Source: Scilla litardierei (taxonomy: Eukaryota > Streptophyta > Magnoliopsida > Asparagales > Asparagaceae). Taken from it: a DNA stretch of 64,000 nucleotides. This document shows, one piece after another, positions 10,807 to 23,118 of this stretch (position 1 is its first letter; the number at the start of each line of letters is the position of its first letter). The position numbers were made by a program, and so were the translations under genes. A model generated the notes under the pieces. The model did no database searches, was not told the origin of the DNA, and saw only the letters and a list, made by a program, of their open reading frames with translations. The stretch lies in the NCBI GenBank assembly GCA_030789695.1, contig CM061142.1, positions 356,165,486 to 356,229,485 of the forward strand, read 5' to 3'.

Positions 10807-12654
10807 ATGTTTATGAATATATTTGATTCTGCTTTTACTGAGGGTCGGTCTATTTCTCGTCCTCCTAAGTTTAACGGTGTTGATTTTTCTTATTGGAAAA
10901 CTAGGATGAGGATATACTTAGCTGCTGTTGATTATGATGTGTGGAGTATTGTAGAAAAAGGCTATAAACATCCCACCATTAAAATTGAAGATAATGAAAT
11001 CCCAAAACCAGCAGATAAGTGAGATGATGCTGATAAGAAACGTTTTTCTTTGAATAATAAAGCTAGGAATGCTCTAATTTGTTCTTTAGATAAAGCTGAG
11101 TTTAACCGTATATCTCAATGTCAAACTACGCAGGAAATCTGGCATACTCTGGAGGTGACTCATGAGGGTACATCGCATGTGAAGGAGTCTAGAATTGCGC
11201 TACTTCCACCAGTGTCAATTAAGGAGATGTGTGCGAGGTTCATAGACATCGTCTACAAATCTACCTCTCTTGGAAAGCTGTATTCGAGTCTGGGACAAAT
11301 CAGAAAGATCTTGAGAGCGCTGCCTAGCTCCTTCCGTCCCAAAATTACAGCTATTGAGTAAGTAAAGGATTTATCGCAGATGAAAGTGGAAGACCTGATA
11401 GGGAACCTGATGTCCCATGAGAAGGAGCTACAGAGCATTAAACTTCGAGAGAAAGATGAAATCAAAACTTCAAATGCACTAGCCCTTCAGGCTAAGGAGG
11501 ATGAAGATGGAGATGAGGAGGAGGCATTTTTGGTGAGAAGCTTCAAGAAATATATTAGAACAGGCCATGGAGATCAGAGATGCTAAAAAGGTTTAATCGC
11601 TCTAACAAGTTCAATTCTGCAAATAAATCTTCTGAGCATACTACTACTGATCATGTTATATGTTTTAAATGTAAAAAGCAGGGACACTTCATGAAGCAAT
11701 GCCCTCAATCAAAGAACAATCATGCAGAGCAAAAAGGGAAATCTCTAGTGCTAACATGGGACATTGACAGCAAGGATGAATCTCAAGAGGAAGTAGTTGC
11801 ACACTCCTCCCTTTACTTGATGGGAGAACTAGATGAGGTAAAATCTCTAATCAAAGCTCAACTGGTGACTACTTTTAAAGAAATACAAGATGAAATTCAA
11901 AAATTGGAATCAACTATTGAGTTACTTGAATCCCATGTAAAGAAGTTTAAAAATGCTAACTTTGAACTACGGCAAACAACTATAACATGTCATTAGAAGT
12001 TGATGAAATAAAAGAAAAGCTTGCTGATTGTAATTCTACAATTAGTTCATTGAAAAGGGGAAATTCTAGCATGCCTGCTGAAATTGAATGTCTTAATTAC
12101 TCTACTTTGCTTAAAGATATTAGCATGTTTAAACAAAATATGATAAGGCTAGAAACTGAAAATGATTTGCTAAATAAGAAGATTTGCATGCTAATCAATG
12201 AAAATAAAGAGCTAGAAAAGAAGATGATTAATCTAAAAAAGAGTGAGGAAGAGAACAAAAGGCCTTTTATCAGTAAATGTAACATACTTGTTAATGAGAA
12301 CATGTACTTGAAATCTAAAATATCTGATTTTAAGTTGTCTATTAAAAATTTGGTGTTGGAAAGCATTCATTGGACATGATTCTAGGAAATCAGATACATG
12401 GTAATAATAGGCATGGTTTGGGCTATGGAAATAAAATTTATGAAAGGCCAAGAATTGACAGAAAGAATCAAAAAGAAACTGTTGTAGGAAGAAGCGTGTT
12501 TGCTAAATGTTATACATGTGGTGGTGTTGGTCATGCTTATTATAATTGCAAGTATAAATTTAAACAAATTTGGGTTCCAAAAGGTACAATGTCTAACAAC
12601 AGTGGACCAATTTGGATACCTAGGTCACACATATCATGTTCTTCTTATGTGTAG
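10807..12654 (+). pseudogene. Copia A gag pseudogene
   Basis: The ATG at 10807 follows the primer site. The product starts with a SIRE/Tork-type Gag block (SISRPPKFNGVDFSYWKTRM), then CQTTQEIWHTLEVTHEGTS, a CCHC knuckle CFKCKKQGHFMKQC (~11662-11703), a long coiled-coil-prone Lys/Glu-rich region (~11980-12380) and a second knuckle CYTCGGVGHAYYNC (~12509-12550). The frame is broken by a TGA near 11020, a TAA near 11360 and several shifts. Gag would assemble particles in the cytoplasm; this copy cannot. Confidence 0.88.
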
Positions 12655-13990
12655 GTACATGGCACTGCTAAGGGACAACGGTGTGAGTGGTACTTAGATT
12701 CTGACTGCTCAAGACATATGACAGGTTATAGCGAAAAGTTCCTTAGCCTTGTGAAGCATGAATGAGGGTGTGTTCCTTTAGGTGACAATGGAAAATGCAA
12801 GATAATTGGTAAATGTGTTGTAGGTAACGACACTTTTCAGCTTACAGATGTCCTTTGGGTTGACAAGCTTAAACACAACCTCATTTCTGTTAGTCAGTTG
12901 TGCGACAAAGGTATGAAAGTAAAATTTGATGCAAAATTTTGTAGAATTATTGATGGTTCCATAGGTGACACTCTTATTACAGCTAGTAGAAGAGATAATG
13001 TTTATACTCTTACGATTAAAGAAATGACTCTTTTCTAAATGCTTACTTGTAGGTGAAGAAGAGGCCATGCTATGGCATAGACGACTAGCACATGCAAGCA
13101 TAAGATTGCTAAAGAAGCTTGACAGTAAAAATCTGGTAAGAGGACTACCGCATCAGACATATGAGAATGGTAAGTTGTGCGTGGCATGCACAAAAGGTAA
13201 GAAAACTAGATCTAAATTTTCTATCATTAATGAAGTTGCCACCACACGCATATTGGAATTAGTGCACATGGATTTATTTGGTCCCACAGACATTGCTAGC
13301 CTAAGAGGTAAAAAGTATTGTTTAGTATTGGTTGATGATTTCTCTAGATACATATGGGTTTACTTCCTAGCCAAAAAATTAGACTCATTTGACAATTTTC
13401 AAAACTTTTGCATACAAGTTTCTAATGAGAAAAATTCTTCCATTATAAAAATTAGAAGCAATCATGGAGGTGAGTATGAAAATGATATGTTTGAAAAATT
13501 TTATCTTGAAAAAGGTATCTTACATGAGTTCTCTTCACCTAGAACACCTCAACAAAATGGGGTGGTCGAAAGAAAGAACCATACATTAAAAGAGTTGGCT
13601 AGGAGTATGCTAAATGAATACAGTTTGCCTATGTCTTTTTGGGCTGAGGCCATTAATACTGCTTTCTATGTGTGTAATAGAGTCATGCTTAGACATTTAT
13701 TAAATAAGACTTCGTATAAACTATGGCATGGCAACACTCCGAATATTTCTTACTTTAGAGTTTTTGGATGCAGGTGCTATATACTAAATACTGGAGGTCA
13801 ACTTAGCACATTCGAGTCCAAATCAGATGAGGAAGTGTTCGTGGGATATTCAATGAGGAGCAGAGCATAGAGGATATGTAATAGACGCATTCTGACTATT
13901 ATTGAATCTATACATGTTAAATTTGATGAATCTGATATAAATTCTTTGGATTGCAGGCAGAACGATGAAGAGGAAAATGTAGTACAACAA
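12655..13990 (+). pseudogene. Copia A protease and integrase pseudogene
   Basis: The protease motif WYLDSDCSRHMTG (~12700) has D-S-D in place of D-S-G. KLKHNLISVSQLCDKG follows. Integrase starts with LWHRRLAHAS (~13070), then CVACTKGKKTRSKF, DLFGPT, VLVDDFSRYIWVYFL, IRSNHGGEYEN (Asn in place of the usual Asp) and [10 protein letters not shown], ending near a TAG at 13868 after VGYSMRSRA. Stops near 12764 and 13036 break the polyprotein. Two catalytic positions look substituted, in line with long decay. Confidence 0.87.
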
Positions 13991-14149
13991 AGCATTCCAA
14001 TGAATAATGAGGAGCAACCTGAAAGAGAAGAGAAAACCGAACCTGAGACGGCAGAAATACAAGATGAAGCAGTTACCAGAGGAGAGCTGAGATTCAATCC
14101 AAACCACCCATCAGACTTGATTATAGGTGAGCCTACGGCAGGTATTCGC

Positions 14150-15153
14150 ACACGTTTCACTTTTAGAGATCTTTGTGATCTATGTATTTATGGTGATTTT
14201 ATCTCTGAAATAGACACTAAGAATATAGAAATTGCTTTAGAAGAGGAAAGTTGGGTTTTGGCCATGCAAGATGAATTGAATCAATTTGTTAGAAATAATG
14301 TTTAGAAACTTGTACCAAGACCCACTGATTATCCTGTAGTTGGTAGTAAATGGGTGTTTAAAAATAAGCATGATGAATCTGGTAATGTTATTAGAAACAA
14401 TGTTAGGTTGGTAGCTACAGGTTATAATCAAATTGAAGGAATTGATGTGGATGAAACTTTTACGCCAGTTGCAAGGCTTGAGTCCATTAGAATCTTGCTA
14501 GCTTTTCAAGTTATAAAGGGCTCAAACTGAAACAAATGGATGTAAAAAGTGCCTTTCTTAATGGCTACCTAAAAGAAGAAGTATTTGTTGAGCAACCCCT
14601 AGGTTTTGAGAGCCATATTTTTCCAAACCATGTTTATAAATTAGAACAGCTTTGTATGGTCTTAAGCAAGCTCCATGAGTTTGGTATGACCGTCTAAGCA
14701 CATATTTGTTGGAAAATGATTTTAAAAATGGGAGTGCTGACAATACATTATTCTTGATGCATGAATCTGATGATTTTCTCATTGTGAAAATATATGTTGT
14801 TGATATTATTTATTGTACTACTAACGATCTTTTATGCCAAAAGTTTGAGAAAGTCATGTTGGATCAGTTTGAGATAAGCCTTATGGGAGAGTTGAAATAT
14901 TTTCTTGGGTTCCAAGTAAAGCAATGAAAAGAAGGCATATTTCTATCTCAAACCAAATACATCAAGGAGCTTCTAAAAAAGTTTGGGATGGAGAAGTCTA
15001 AATGGATTGGAACGTCTATGTGTCCTAATACAAAAATGGACAAGGATGAACAAGGAGTCGCCGTGGACCAAAAGCTATATCGATGTATGATTGGTTCATT
15101 GTTGTACCTTACTGCTTCTAGGCCTGATATAATGTTTGTTATATGCTTGTGTG
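14150..15153 (+). pseudogene. Copia A reverse transcriptase pseudogene, 5' part
   Basis: Ty1/copia RT signatures are [54 protein letters not shown], a YVVD variant of the YVDD box near 14790, and MIGSLLYLTASRPDIMF at the end. A TAG near 14305 and several frameshifts interrupt it. The frame stops at 15153, where a solo LTR inserted. It resumes at 28294, and removing the insert plus one GTGTG restores the frame. Confidence 0.88.
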
Positions 15154-16935
15154 TGTAAGGACCCGCTCCCGAGGGGCCCGTTACTTATTTAATATTTGCG
15201 CAGGTCCTGCAGGTTACCAGTGAAAACAAAATAACCACGATGCAGAGATGTACAAAAATACCCAAATAGTGTCCAATTATTACAATCCATACTGTACAAG
15301 ATTTCCCAACAATTATACATGAAAGAAGAAAAGTACATAAGTGAAAATAACTCTGGAAGCTGCGGTCAAACTTTGGCGCTATTAGCTCAGGAGCATCTAC
15401 CTCTATATGTACGTCGTCTGCGGTGACATGGAGTTGGAACCGTAGGTAAGTCACAACAATTCTAAATATAGAAAAGAAGCAGTGCACAAGTATGACAAGA
15501 GTAACTACGTACGAGCAGACCAGAGTGAAAAGTAAAGTACTGAGCAACAACTGTACACATCTGAGTAGTAAAAGTAAACAGAACTGAAAGGAAAGAACAA
15601 CTGTATTGTGGTGGTGCGAGTGTAAAGCAGGCTAAGTGAAACATGCTACTGCTGTAACTAAAAGTACGACAAGTAAAGTACTGGTGACTGTACAAGTGTA
15701 GCAAGTAACGTGCATGGAACACGTAAAGTAAAGGTGATTGTAGTGCGTAAAGTAAAAGTGACTGTGCAACAGTAACTACACTACGTGACTCAAGTCGGAG
15801 AGTACAATATGTGACCATCAAGTCCATCTCTTGCCTGGGCGCGACCCAGACGAATGCCGAAACACAGGCAGCGGGACATGTATTTTGCCAAAACCCAGGC
15901 GACAGGACGGGATGCCAAAACTCAAGTGACGGGACGGGAAGATCGAACTCCAGTCACTCCAGTACTCTCTCAAACTATGAGTTACCCCAAAAACCCCAGT
16001 GAAGTGTCAAGTGTTCTATGTACATGTTTCTTTTCATGATGTTCCACGAGATGTTCCACAAGAAATTCCACATGTTAATAGTCAGGTCAAGGCAACTGGT
16101 TGACTTTCTTATTGAAAATCAGAGAGTAGTAACTCAAAGCAGACTGTGCCAAAGCGAACTGAGGATAAAGACAAGTCCAACATTCGGGGTGTCTAGTATT
16201 GTTTAGCACACAATTTATCCAAGTTGATGATTGTGTGCTTCAACCACCAAAGTTGAAAGTTGGCAAAGTAATCTGTAGTTGATTACTTCCCTATTAGATT
16301 AGGTTTCTAGTTCGGTTCAAGTCAAGTAGCAGTTCTAAGGTTGTAGTGATGTCCTAAGTTCATACGAGGACACTAATCTAATTTTCTAATTTTAGAATTA
16401 GTCGTGACTTACGGTTTCGAGATCGTTGGGAGAAAAGGAGACTGGAGCTAAAGCTATCAGAGGTGCTCATGCACGAGAAACGGAACCTGCAAACATAAGA
16501 AAACACCCATTACAAGTTATACTATTTTCTATTAATTTATCTTAATATTTGTATTTTTTTTATTATAGCTTAAAACGGGTCAAAACACGCACTAATAATT
16601 GAAGCTAAGAACGTGTCATTATTGCATGCAAAACATATCCTGAATATTCTCTTAATACTCAACTCCTCCGATTAACGCCTAACAATACTAATACCTTGGG
16701 ACTCATTACATAAATATATCTTTCATAGTGGACCATTTTTAAGTAAGTTCAATACCATAGCGCTACAATGTCCAACCACGCATATTTATGGAGGCTATCC
16801 CATAGGCAAAAGTAACATCAATCACACAAAAACTTGCAGTAAGTGGATAATGATAGTACTAGGGTATAATAGTGCTAATCTAGTAGTTAAATAAAACTTG
16901 AGAGTGTATGAAAGGGATAAATGAAGCTTGAGAGG

Positions 16936-18343
16936 TGTAACGGCCTGTTTTCTAGTCGCATTTTGATTGTTGTTTGCCTATATTTTACCTTGTCGATTCT
17001 GTTACTTTCGTCCGAGTAGATGTTCGTTCGCACGTCGACGCGAGCGCGTCGTCTTTTTCAGTTTACCGTAGCGTAATTTTCATCTACGTATCGTAATTAT
17101 TTTTAGGTTAATTATTAATTACTTTTAATTAAGAGTTAATCTCTAATTAACTAATTGCTAGTAAATGTTTAAATCACTAATTACTTTTAAAGTTAAATTA
17201 ACTTATTATTTTTAACTAAATTATTTTACTTATTACTTTTTACTTTTCCTATATTACTTTTAACATCTACAATTACCCTTACCCTAACTAACCCTACCCG
17301 ATTCAATTCTCAACCGTATGTTGGTGAGATCCAACATTAGCCATCAAGTTTCCCCTACCATCAACAACCCCTATTCATTCTGTCTCCTCTCCCCTCTCTT
17401 TCTTAAACCCCCTACAGGAAATCATAGCAGCAAACCAACAGCAATCATCAACAATCCAAGCCAACAACCAGCAGCCTCATCGTCATCGTCGCATCCTCCA
17501 CCACCACCCTCCACCAACAGCACCATCTCCTCCACCTACAGCAACCCAGCAACACCATCGACCCCTTCCACCATACAAACAACAATCATCCACCCCCACA
17601 AACAACAATCATAGCAGCAAACCAAGCAGCTTGACCATATTCCAGGTTGGAATGGCAAGAAGCGGCACGGTAAGCCCCCGATGATAGGGTGTATCGAGAA
17701 CATTACTTTCTCAGACATGGACTTATCACGAGCACAAATACTCAATTTACAACTACCTTACTTTTAAAACTGCAAAACTCATGCATGCTTGTACTTTACT
17801 TTCTGCACTTATTACTCATAACTGTGTACTAACGCTTTTTGTCCCTTATAGTTGTTCTTCATTCATTGCTTTAAAATATCTTGCCGAGCTTATCGCTGAC
17901 ATATATTTCAACGTGTTTTGAAATATATGTTAGGTTTAGAGACAGAGTACCCAAAGGACACTACTCTTGAGGATCCCATCTTAGAGGTAGACCCCGCTGA
18001 CCAGAGTTACGAGGACGTCGAGATACTCCCCGCGGAAGACTAGAGCAGGACTTTTATATTTCAGTATTGTTGTATTTTATTTTCAGGTGTGTTTGCTTCA
18101 GCAGTTTGTACGGCCATGATAGGCCTAAATTATCTGTGTGTTTGCTTTGGACGCTGGTGTTGTAATGTAATGAATAATTGTGCTGCTTGTGAAGATTCGC
18201 GTGCAGGGACCTGCCTTCGCTAAAATCACGCTTTATGTGCTTAAGTCAAAGAAGAAGGAAAAAAAGTACATCTTCTTTGCTTTAAGCACATGCGGACCCG
18301 CTCATGTCCTCGCCCCAAGTATAATGGGAAGCGGGGCGTGACA
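16936..18343 (+). mobile_element. G4 5' LTR with internal deletion
   Basis: It is 1408 bases long against 2745 for the 3' LTR. The two agree from TGTAACGG to about 17601 and again from about 17624 to the GTGACA end. Bases matching 23785-25141 are missing and replaced by about 22 bases of filler. Confidence 0.95.
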
Positions 18344-18351
18344 GGTTTTAG

Positions 18352-18369
18352 TGGTGGCCCATGCAGGTC
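18352..18369 (+). promoter_or_regulatory. Primer-binding site of G4
   Basis: TGGTGGCCCATGCAGGTC lies eight bases (GGTTTTAG) after the LTR end, with the same sequence and spacing as in G2 and almost the same as in G1 and G3. Confidence 0.75.
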
Positions 18370-18478
18370 TCTGCTCTCCTTTCTGCGAAATACTTCAGAA
18401 GCAATGTGAACATCATTACTGACCAGATGGTTTGAATAACTTTGTACAAAAAAATGTTTAACTTGTTTATCTTGCAGC

Positions 18479-19592
18479 ATGGCAGGAAGACCGAACACTC
18501 GCAACGGGAATGGGACTAGCGGGAATGATACTCCCGACCTCCTTGGACTCATGAATATCATGAGGGGAATGTTGGAGACTCAACAACAGCTGATTCGGCA
18601 GGGTCAGCAGCTTTCACCCCCTGCACCACCTGCACCACCCCCACCTCGAGCTGAGCCCGGAGCGAAGCAATTTCGGGAGCTGTTCCCGAAGAGCTTCTCT
18701 GGGAGGGAAGGCCCGTTAGCAGCAGAAGAACGGGCCCGAACCACAGCAGAAGACCTGAGTCTTGCCCGCATTGACCAGGCAGGCTGGGTAGAGATTGCCA
18801 AGAAACAGCTGACTGGAAATGCCCGAAACTGGTGGGACAATGAGGAAGCTCGTCTTATCAAGCCTATCAACTGGACCATGTTTCGAGAGCGTTTTGACGC
18901 TCAGTATTTTCCTCGATCAGCCAAGAGGGAACTACATCAACGTTTCATCAACCTGGAACAAGGCAACATGTCTGTTGACGAATACGAGGCAGAATTTTCG
19001 ATGCTTAGTCGATTTGCCCCACATCTGGTGGAAGATCCCGAAGACTATGCTTATCAGTTCCTCCAGGGGCTAGACCTGGACATTCAAGGATCAATGTCTT
19101 CGGTAAATCTGACTACACATCAGGAAGTGTTAGATGCTGCTAAGAAGCATGAAATTAATGTGAATCGCAAGAAGGCACTTCAGATTGGAGGAAGTAGGTG
19201 TCCACTGGAGCCACCCATGGGAAACCTCCGACCTACTCAAACTGCACAGTTCAAGAGGCCTGCTGCCCTTACCAACAATCGACCCCAGCTAGTGTGCTTC
19301 CACTGCAAGCGCACGGGTCATGTCAAGAAAGACTGCAGAGAGCTGCTGAATCTATGCATGATATGTGGAGCATCTGCACATGCTACCAGAGACTGCCCTC
19401 GCCGCACCAACAAGCTGATGACGGCTGGACCTTCTGGGACCGTTCAGCGTGGAGCTCCTGGACCTACTCAGCACGGACCACCTTTGACCCCACAACAGAA
19501 GGCTTTTGCACAGGCGAGGCAGAACCAGCTGAGACGTCAGATCTTCACCATGACAGCCGCGGAGGCTGAGACGGATGAGCAAGTGATATCAG
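18479..19592 (+). CDS. gag: G4 Gag (first exon of Gag-Pol)
   Basis: The ATG at 18479 begins MAGRPNTRNG, one base after a CTTGCAG that looks like a splice acceptor. Domains are a Pro-rich stretch (~residues 41-58), the Tekay gag core (KQFRELFPKSFSGREGPL, then NARNWWDNEEARL, and a region like retrotransposon-gag folds to ~residue 225), then two CCHC knuckles, CFHCKRTGHVKKDC and CMICGASAHATRDC. It would form particles and bind genomic RNA. If the following segment is not spliced, translation ends a few codons later (TGA at 19601-19603). If spliced, it continues in frame into protease. Confidence 0.9.
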
Positions 19593-19680
19593 GTATTACT
19601 TGAACCCTTCGTTTATAATGCTTATATTATATGCATGTGTTACTTGTTTATCTTTTGCTAAGATATTTCCTATGCACTAG
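19593..19680 (+). other. Putative intron between gag and protease (G4)
   Basis: The 88 bases start GTATTACTTG, end GCACTAG and are T-rich. Joining the flanks (…ATATCAG + GTGTTG…) keeps the frame and gives the V-I-S-G-V-V-L junction before LFDSGA. The equivalent segments in G1 and G2 have the same borders but different sequence. Splicing is inferred from frame and conservation. Confidence 0.7.
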
Positions 19681-22106
19681 GTGTTGTATTGATAGCCTCC
19701 CATCCAGCCCTATCCCTTTTTGATTCGGGAGCCACTCACTGCTTCGTATCCCGAGGATTTGTAAAGAGACATTCTATTCATGTCGACCCTCTACCGAATC
19801 ACTTGAGCATCACTACTGCGAGTGGAGTAGTGAGGACTTCTTCTGGCTGTCGATCTTGCTCTATTGTGATTTGTGGACACGAGTTGTTCGCAGATTTTAT
19901 GATAGTCGACATGCCCAACTTCGATGCAATATTCGGCATGGATTGGTTAGGAAATTTCTACGCTACTATCGATTGTCACAACAAGAAAGTAGTGTTTGAA
20001 ATCTCTCATCACCCTGTGTTTGAATTCATGAGCGGAGACCGTTCACTTGGGCCTACCAAGTTTCGGGCCAAGCCGAACAAACTAATCATTGCATCGATGC
20101 AGGTTGAGCCTGAGAGACCTAGAGTGGTTCGAGACTTTGCAGACGTATTTCCGGAAGATATTTCAGGATTACCGCCTGATCGAGCTCTGGAATTTACTAT
20201 CGACCTTAAGTCGAACACACAACCTATTTCGAAGGCTCCTTATCGCATGGCTCCTACGGAACTGGAGGAACTTCGGAAACAACTCGACGACCTGTTGCAG
20301 AAAAGATTGATTCATCCCAGCGTATCTCCTTGGGGTGCGCCAGTTCTTTTGGTCAAGAAGAAGGATGGTTCGAGAAGGATGTGCGTAGACTATAGAGAAC
20401 TGAACAAGGTAACCATAAAGAACAGGTACCCGCTGCCGTGAATTGACGACATCTTCGATCAACTTGGTGGATCGCGAGTATTCTCGAAGCTGGATCTCCG
20501 AAGTGGTTATCATCAAGTGAAGGTCAGAAGCGGAGACATCCCAAAGACGGCATTCAAGACTAAGTATGGGCACTATGAGTTTGTAGTTATGCCATTCGGT
20601 GTAACTAACGCCCCGGCAGTATTCATGAACCTCATGAACTTGATCTTCTATGAGTTCTTGGATAAGTTCGTGGTGATCTTCATCGACGACATCTTAGTCT
20701 ACTCGAAGGATGAAGAAGCGCATGCCGAGCATCTGCGAATTGTGCTGGAGACATTGCGACATCATCGGTTGTATGCCAAGTTCAGCAAGTGTGATTTCTG
20801 GCTAGACCGAGTCGCCTTTCTTGGGCATGTGGTATCAGGAGACGGTATCTCTGTTGATCCGGAGAAGGTCATTTCAGTCAAGAACTGGCCGACTCCCCGA
20901 TCAGCTACTGACATCAAGAGTTTCTTAGGATTGGCGGGTTATTACCGTCGATTCATCAAGGACTTCTCGAAGATTGCCGAGCCTATGACTCGCCTGACGA
21001 GGAAGGATGTCAAGTATGTATGGTCAGACTCTTGTGAGTAGGCATTTGGAATATTGAAGGCCAAACTGACGAATGCACCAGTGTTAGCTATACCGGACAG
21101 GCCTGGAGGATTTGAAGTCTTCTGTGACGCATCTGGCAAGGGACTTGGATGTGTCCTGCATCAGCATGGCCATGTGGTCACCTATGCTTCTCGACAGTTG
21201 AAGACTCACGAGAAGAATTATCTGACTCACGACCTGGAGTTGGCTGCTGTCATCTTTGCTCTGAAGATTTGGAGGCATTTTCTTTTGAGCGAGCAAGTCA
21301 AGATCTACACCGACCATAAGAGCCTGAAGTATATTTTCTCTCAGAAGGAGCTCAATATGAGACAACGCAGATGGTTAGAGCTTATGGCTGATTACGACAT
21401 CGACCTCCAGTATCATCCAGGGAAGGTGAATGTCGTACCTGACGCATTGAGCAGATTACCAGCGATCATGACTCTTTCAGCTCAATGGAGACTTCAACAG
21501 ACTATCCGTGAGATGGAGGTTGAAGTTATTTTACCTGGGACTTCTGCATCATTGATGAATATGCAAGTTCAGTCTACTATTGTTGATCAAATCAAAGCTG
21601 CTCAGACTGGAGATGCGAAGTTACGAAAGATCCGGGAGCAAGTCATTGCTGGACTACGGACGGATTTTCTGATTCATGAGGATGGTTCCCTGAGATATGG
21701 CAGTAGGATCTGCATACCTTCAGGTGATATCAGAGAGGAGTTGATGAAGGAAGCTCATAGCTCTTCCTACTCTATTCATCCTAGTGGAACCAAAATGTAC
21801 AAAGATCTTCGTCTAAACTTTTGGTGGCATGGAATGAAGAGAAGTGTGGCTCGAAGTGTTGCTAAGTGCATTGTGTGTCAGCAAGTGAAGGCTGAACATC
21901 ATCGCATAGCTGGACTACTTCAACCCCTGCCGATTCCAAAGTGGAAATGGCAGCACATCACTATGGATTTCGTGACTGGACTACCTCGGAGTACTAAGCA
22001 GAATGATGCGATTTGGGTGATCGTTGACAGATTAACCAAATCAGCACATTTCATACCTTTCCGAGTGGGACAATCTACGGAAATACTTGCTAAGAAGTAT
22101 ATGGAG
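19681..22106 (+). pseudogene. pol: G4 Pol: protease, RT, RNase H, integrase N-terminus
   Basis: Protease: [12 protein letters not shown] (~19719). [29 protein letters not shown], catalytic FIDD (~20680), [17 protein letters not shown]. RNase [16 protein letters not shown] (~21115) and [11 protein letters not shown]. Integrase zinc finger H-H-C-C in the segment from HSSSYSIHPSGTKM to CIVCQQ, then the first catalytic Asp in MDFVTG (~21965). Two stops interrupt an otherwise open frame: TGA at 20439-20441 where CGA (Arg) is expected, and TAG at 21039-21041 where CAG is expected. Both fit C-to-T change. The segment ends at a putative splice donor after YMEE. Confidence 0.93.
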
Positions 22107-22177
22107 GTAATGATCTATCATTTACCTTTAAAACTTCTTCTGGTATGCGCGTTGTGATGTGATCGATAATCGTGCAG
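22107..22177 (+). other. Putative intron inside integrase (G4)
   Basis: The 71 bases start GTAATG and end CGTGCAG. Removal joins ATGGAG to GAGATTGTTCGA in frame, restoring the continuous integrase motif [13 protein letters not shown]2 has a 72-base segment at exactly the same place with matching borders. Confidence 0.75.
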
Positions 22178-23080
22178 GAGATTGTTCGATTGCATGGAGT
22201 TCCAGTGAGCATCGTCTCTGACCGGGACACTAGATTCACTTCCCAGTTTTGGAAGAGTCTGCAATCCAATTTGGATACCAGTCTGAGTTTCAGCACTGCG
22301 TATCACCCGCAGACGGATGGCCAATCAGATCGTACCATACAGATATTAGAGGACATGCTGCGAGCTTGTATGCTGGATTTCAAAGGTTCATGGGAAGACC
22401 ATCTACACCTGGTGGAGTTTTCCTACAACAATAGCTACCAAGCCAGCATTGGCATGGCCCCATTCGCAGCCCTCTACGGAAGGAAGTGTCGATCCCCGCT
22501 GAGTTGGGATGACACTGGTGATCGAGAATTATTGGGCCCGGAGATGATTGTTGACACAGTGGGTGTAGTGCGTAACGTCAGGGACAAGTTACGTGTTGCG
22601 CAAGACCGGTACAAGCATTGGGCTGATGCCAAGCGTCGCCACTTGGAGTTTCAACCAGGAGATCATGTTTTCCTGAAGATATCCCCGAACCGAGGAGTGA
22701 TACGCTTTGGGAGACGAGGCAAGCTCAGTCCAAGGTTTGTTGGACCCTTTGATGTGTTAGAGCGAGTTGGAGAAGTGGCTTATCGTCTAGCTCTACCACC
22801 ATCATCGGAGGGAGTACATAATGTTTTTCATGTCTCCCAGCTGCGTTGTTACATCAGTGATCCTACTCATGTAGTCGATCATTCCAAGATCACGGTGCGA
22901 CCAGACCTTACATATGAGCAGCTGCCTGTTCAGATTCTTGATCGACGTCAGAAAGCGCTCAGGAATAAGGACGTTGAACTCGTGCGAGTGATGTGGCGAC
23001 ATGACTCGCCAGGAGAATCCACCTGGGAGCGAGAGGATGAGATGCGAGGACGTTACCCCTACCTCTTTCCTGCTCTGTAG
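22178..23080 (+). CDS. pol: G4 Pol last exon: integrase core and chromodomain
   Basis: It continues integrase with [19 protein letters not shown] (second catalytic Asp), [14 protein letters not shown] (region before the catalytic Glu in ILEDML), the GPF/Y-type module ([21 protein letters not shown]) and a C-terminal chromodomain (from about LPVQILDR to [13 protein letters not shown]). The chromodomain is the hallmark of chromoviruses and is thought to direct integration into chromatin. The exon itself has no lesion. Confidence 0.9.
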   Translation, partial: EIVRLHGVPVSIVSDRDTRFTSQFWKSLQSNLDTSLSFSTAYHPQTDGQSDRTIQILEDMLRACMLDFKGSWEDHLHLVEFSYNNSYQASIGMAPFAALYGRKCRSPLSWDDTGDRELLGPEMIVDTVGVVRNVRDKLRVAQDRYKHWADAKRRHLEFQPGDHVFLKISPNRGVIRFGRRGKLSPRFVGPFDVLERVGEVAYRLALPPSSEGVHNVFHVSQLRCYISDPTHVVDHSKITVRPDLTYEQLPVQILDRRQKALRNKDVELVRVMWRHDSPGESTWEREDEMRGRYPYLFPAL

Positions 23081-23102
23081 AGAATTCCGGGGGCGGAATT
23101 AT

Positions 23103-23118
23103 TCTAAGGAGGGTAGGA
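23103..23118 (+). promoter_or_regulatory. Polypurine tract of G4
   Basis: TCTAAGGAGGGTAGGA directly precedes the 3' LTR. G3 has nearly the same sequence before its 3' LTR, and G2 a shorter version. Confidence 0.8.

Noticed and set aside
12623..12653. Copia A counterpart of the copia B putative intron (31 bases, GTCACAC to GTGTAG)
   Set aside because: It is too short to splice and its removal does not keep the frame. The region is decayed.
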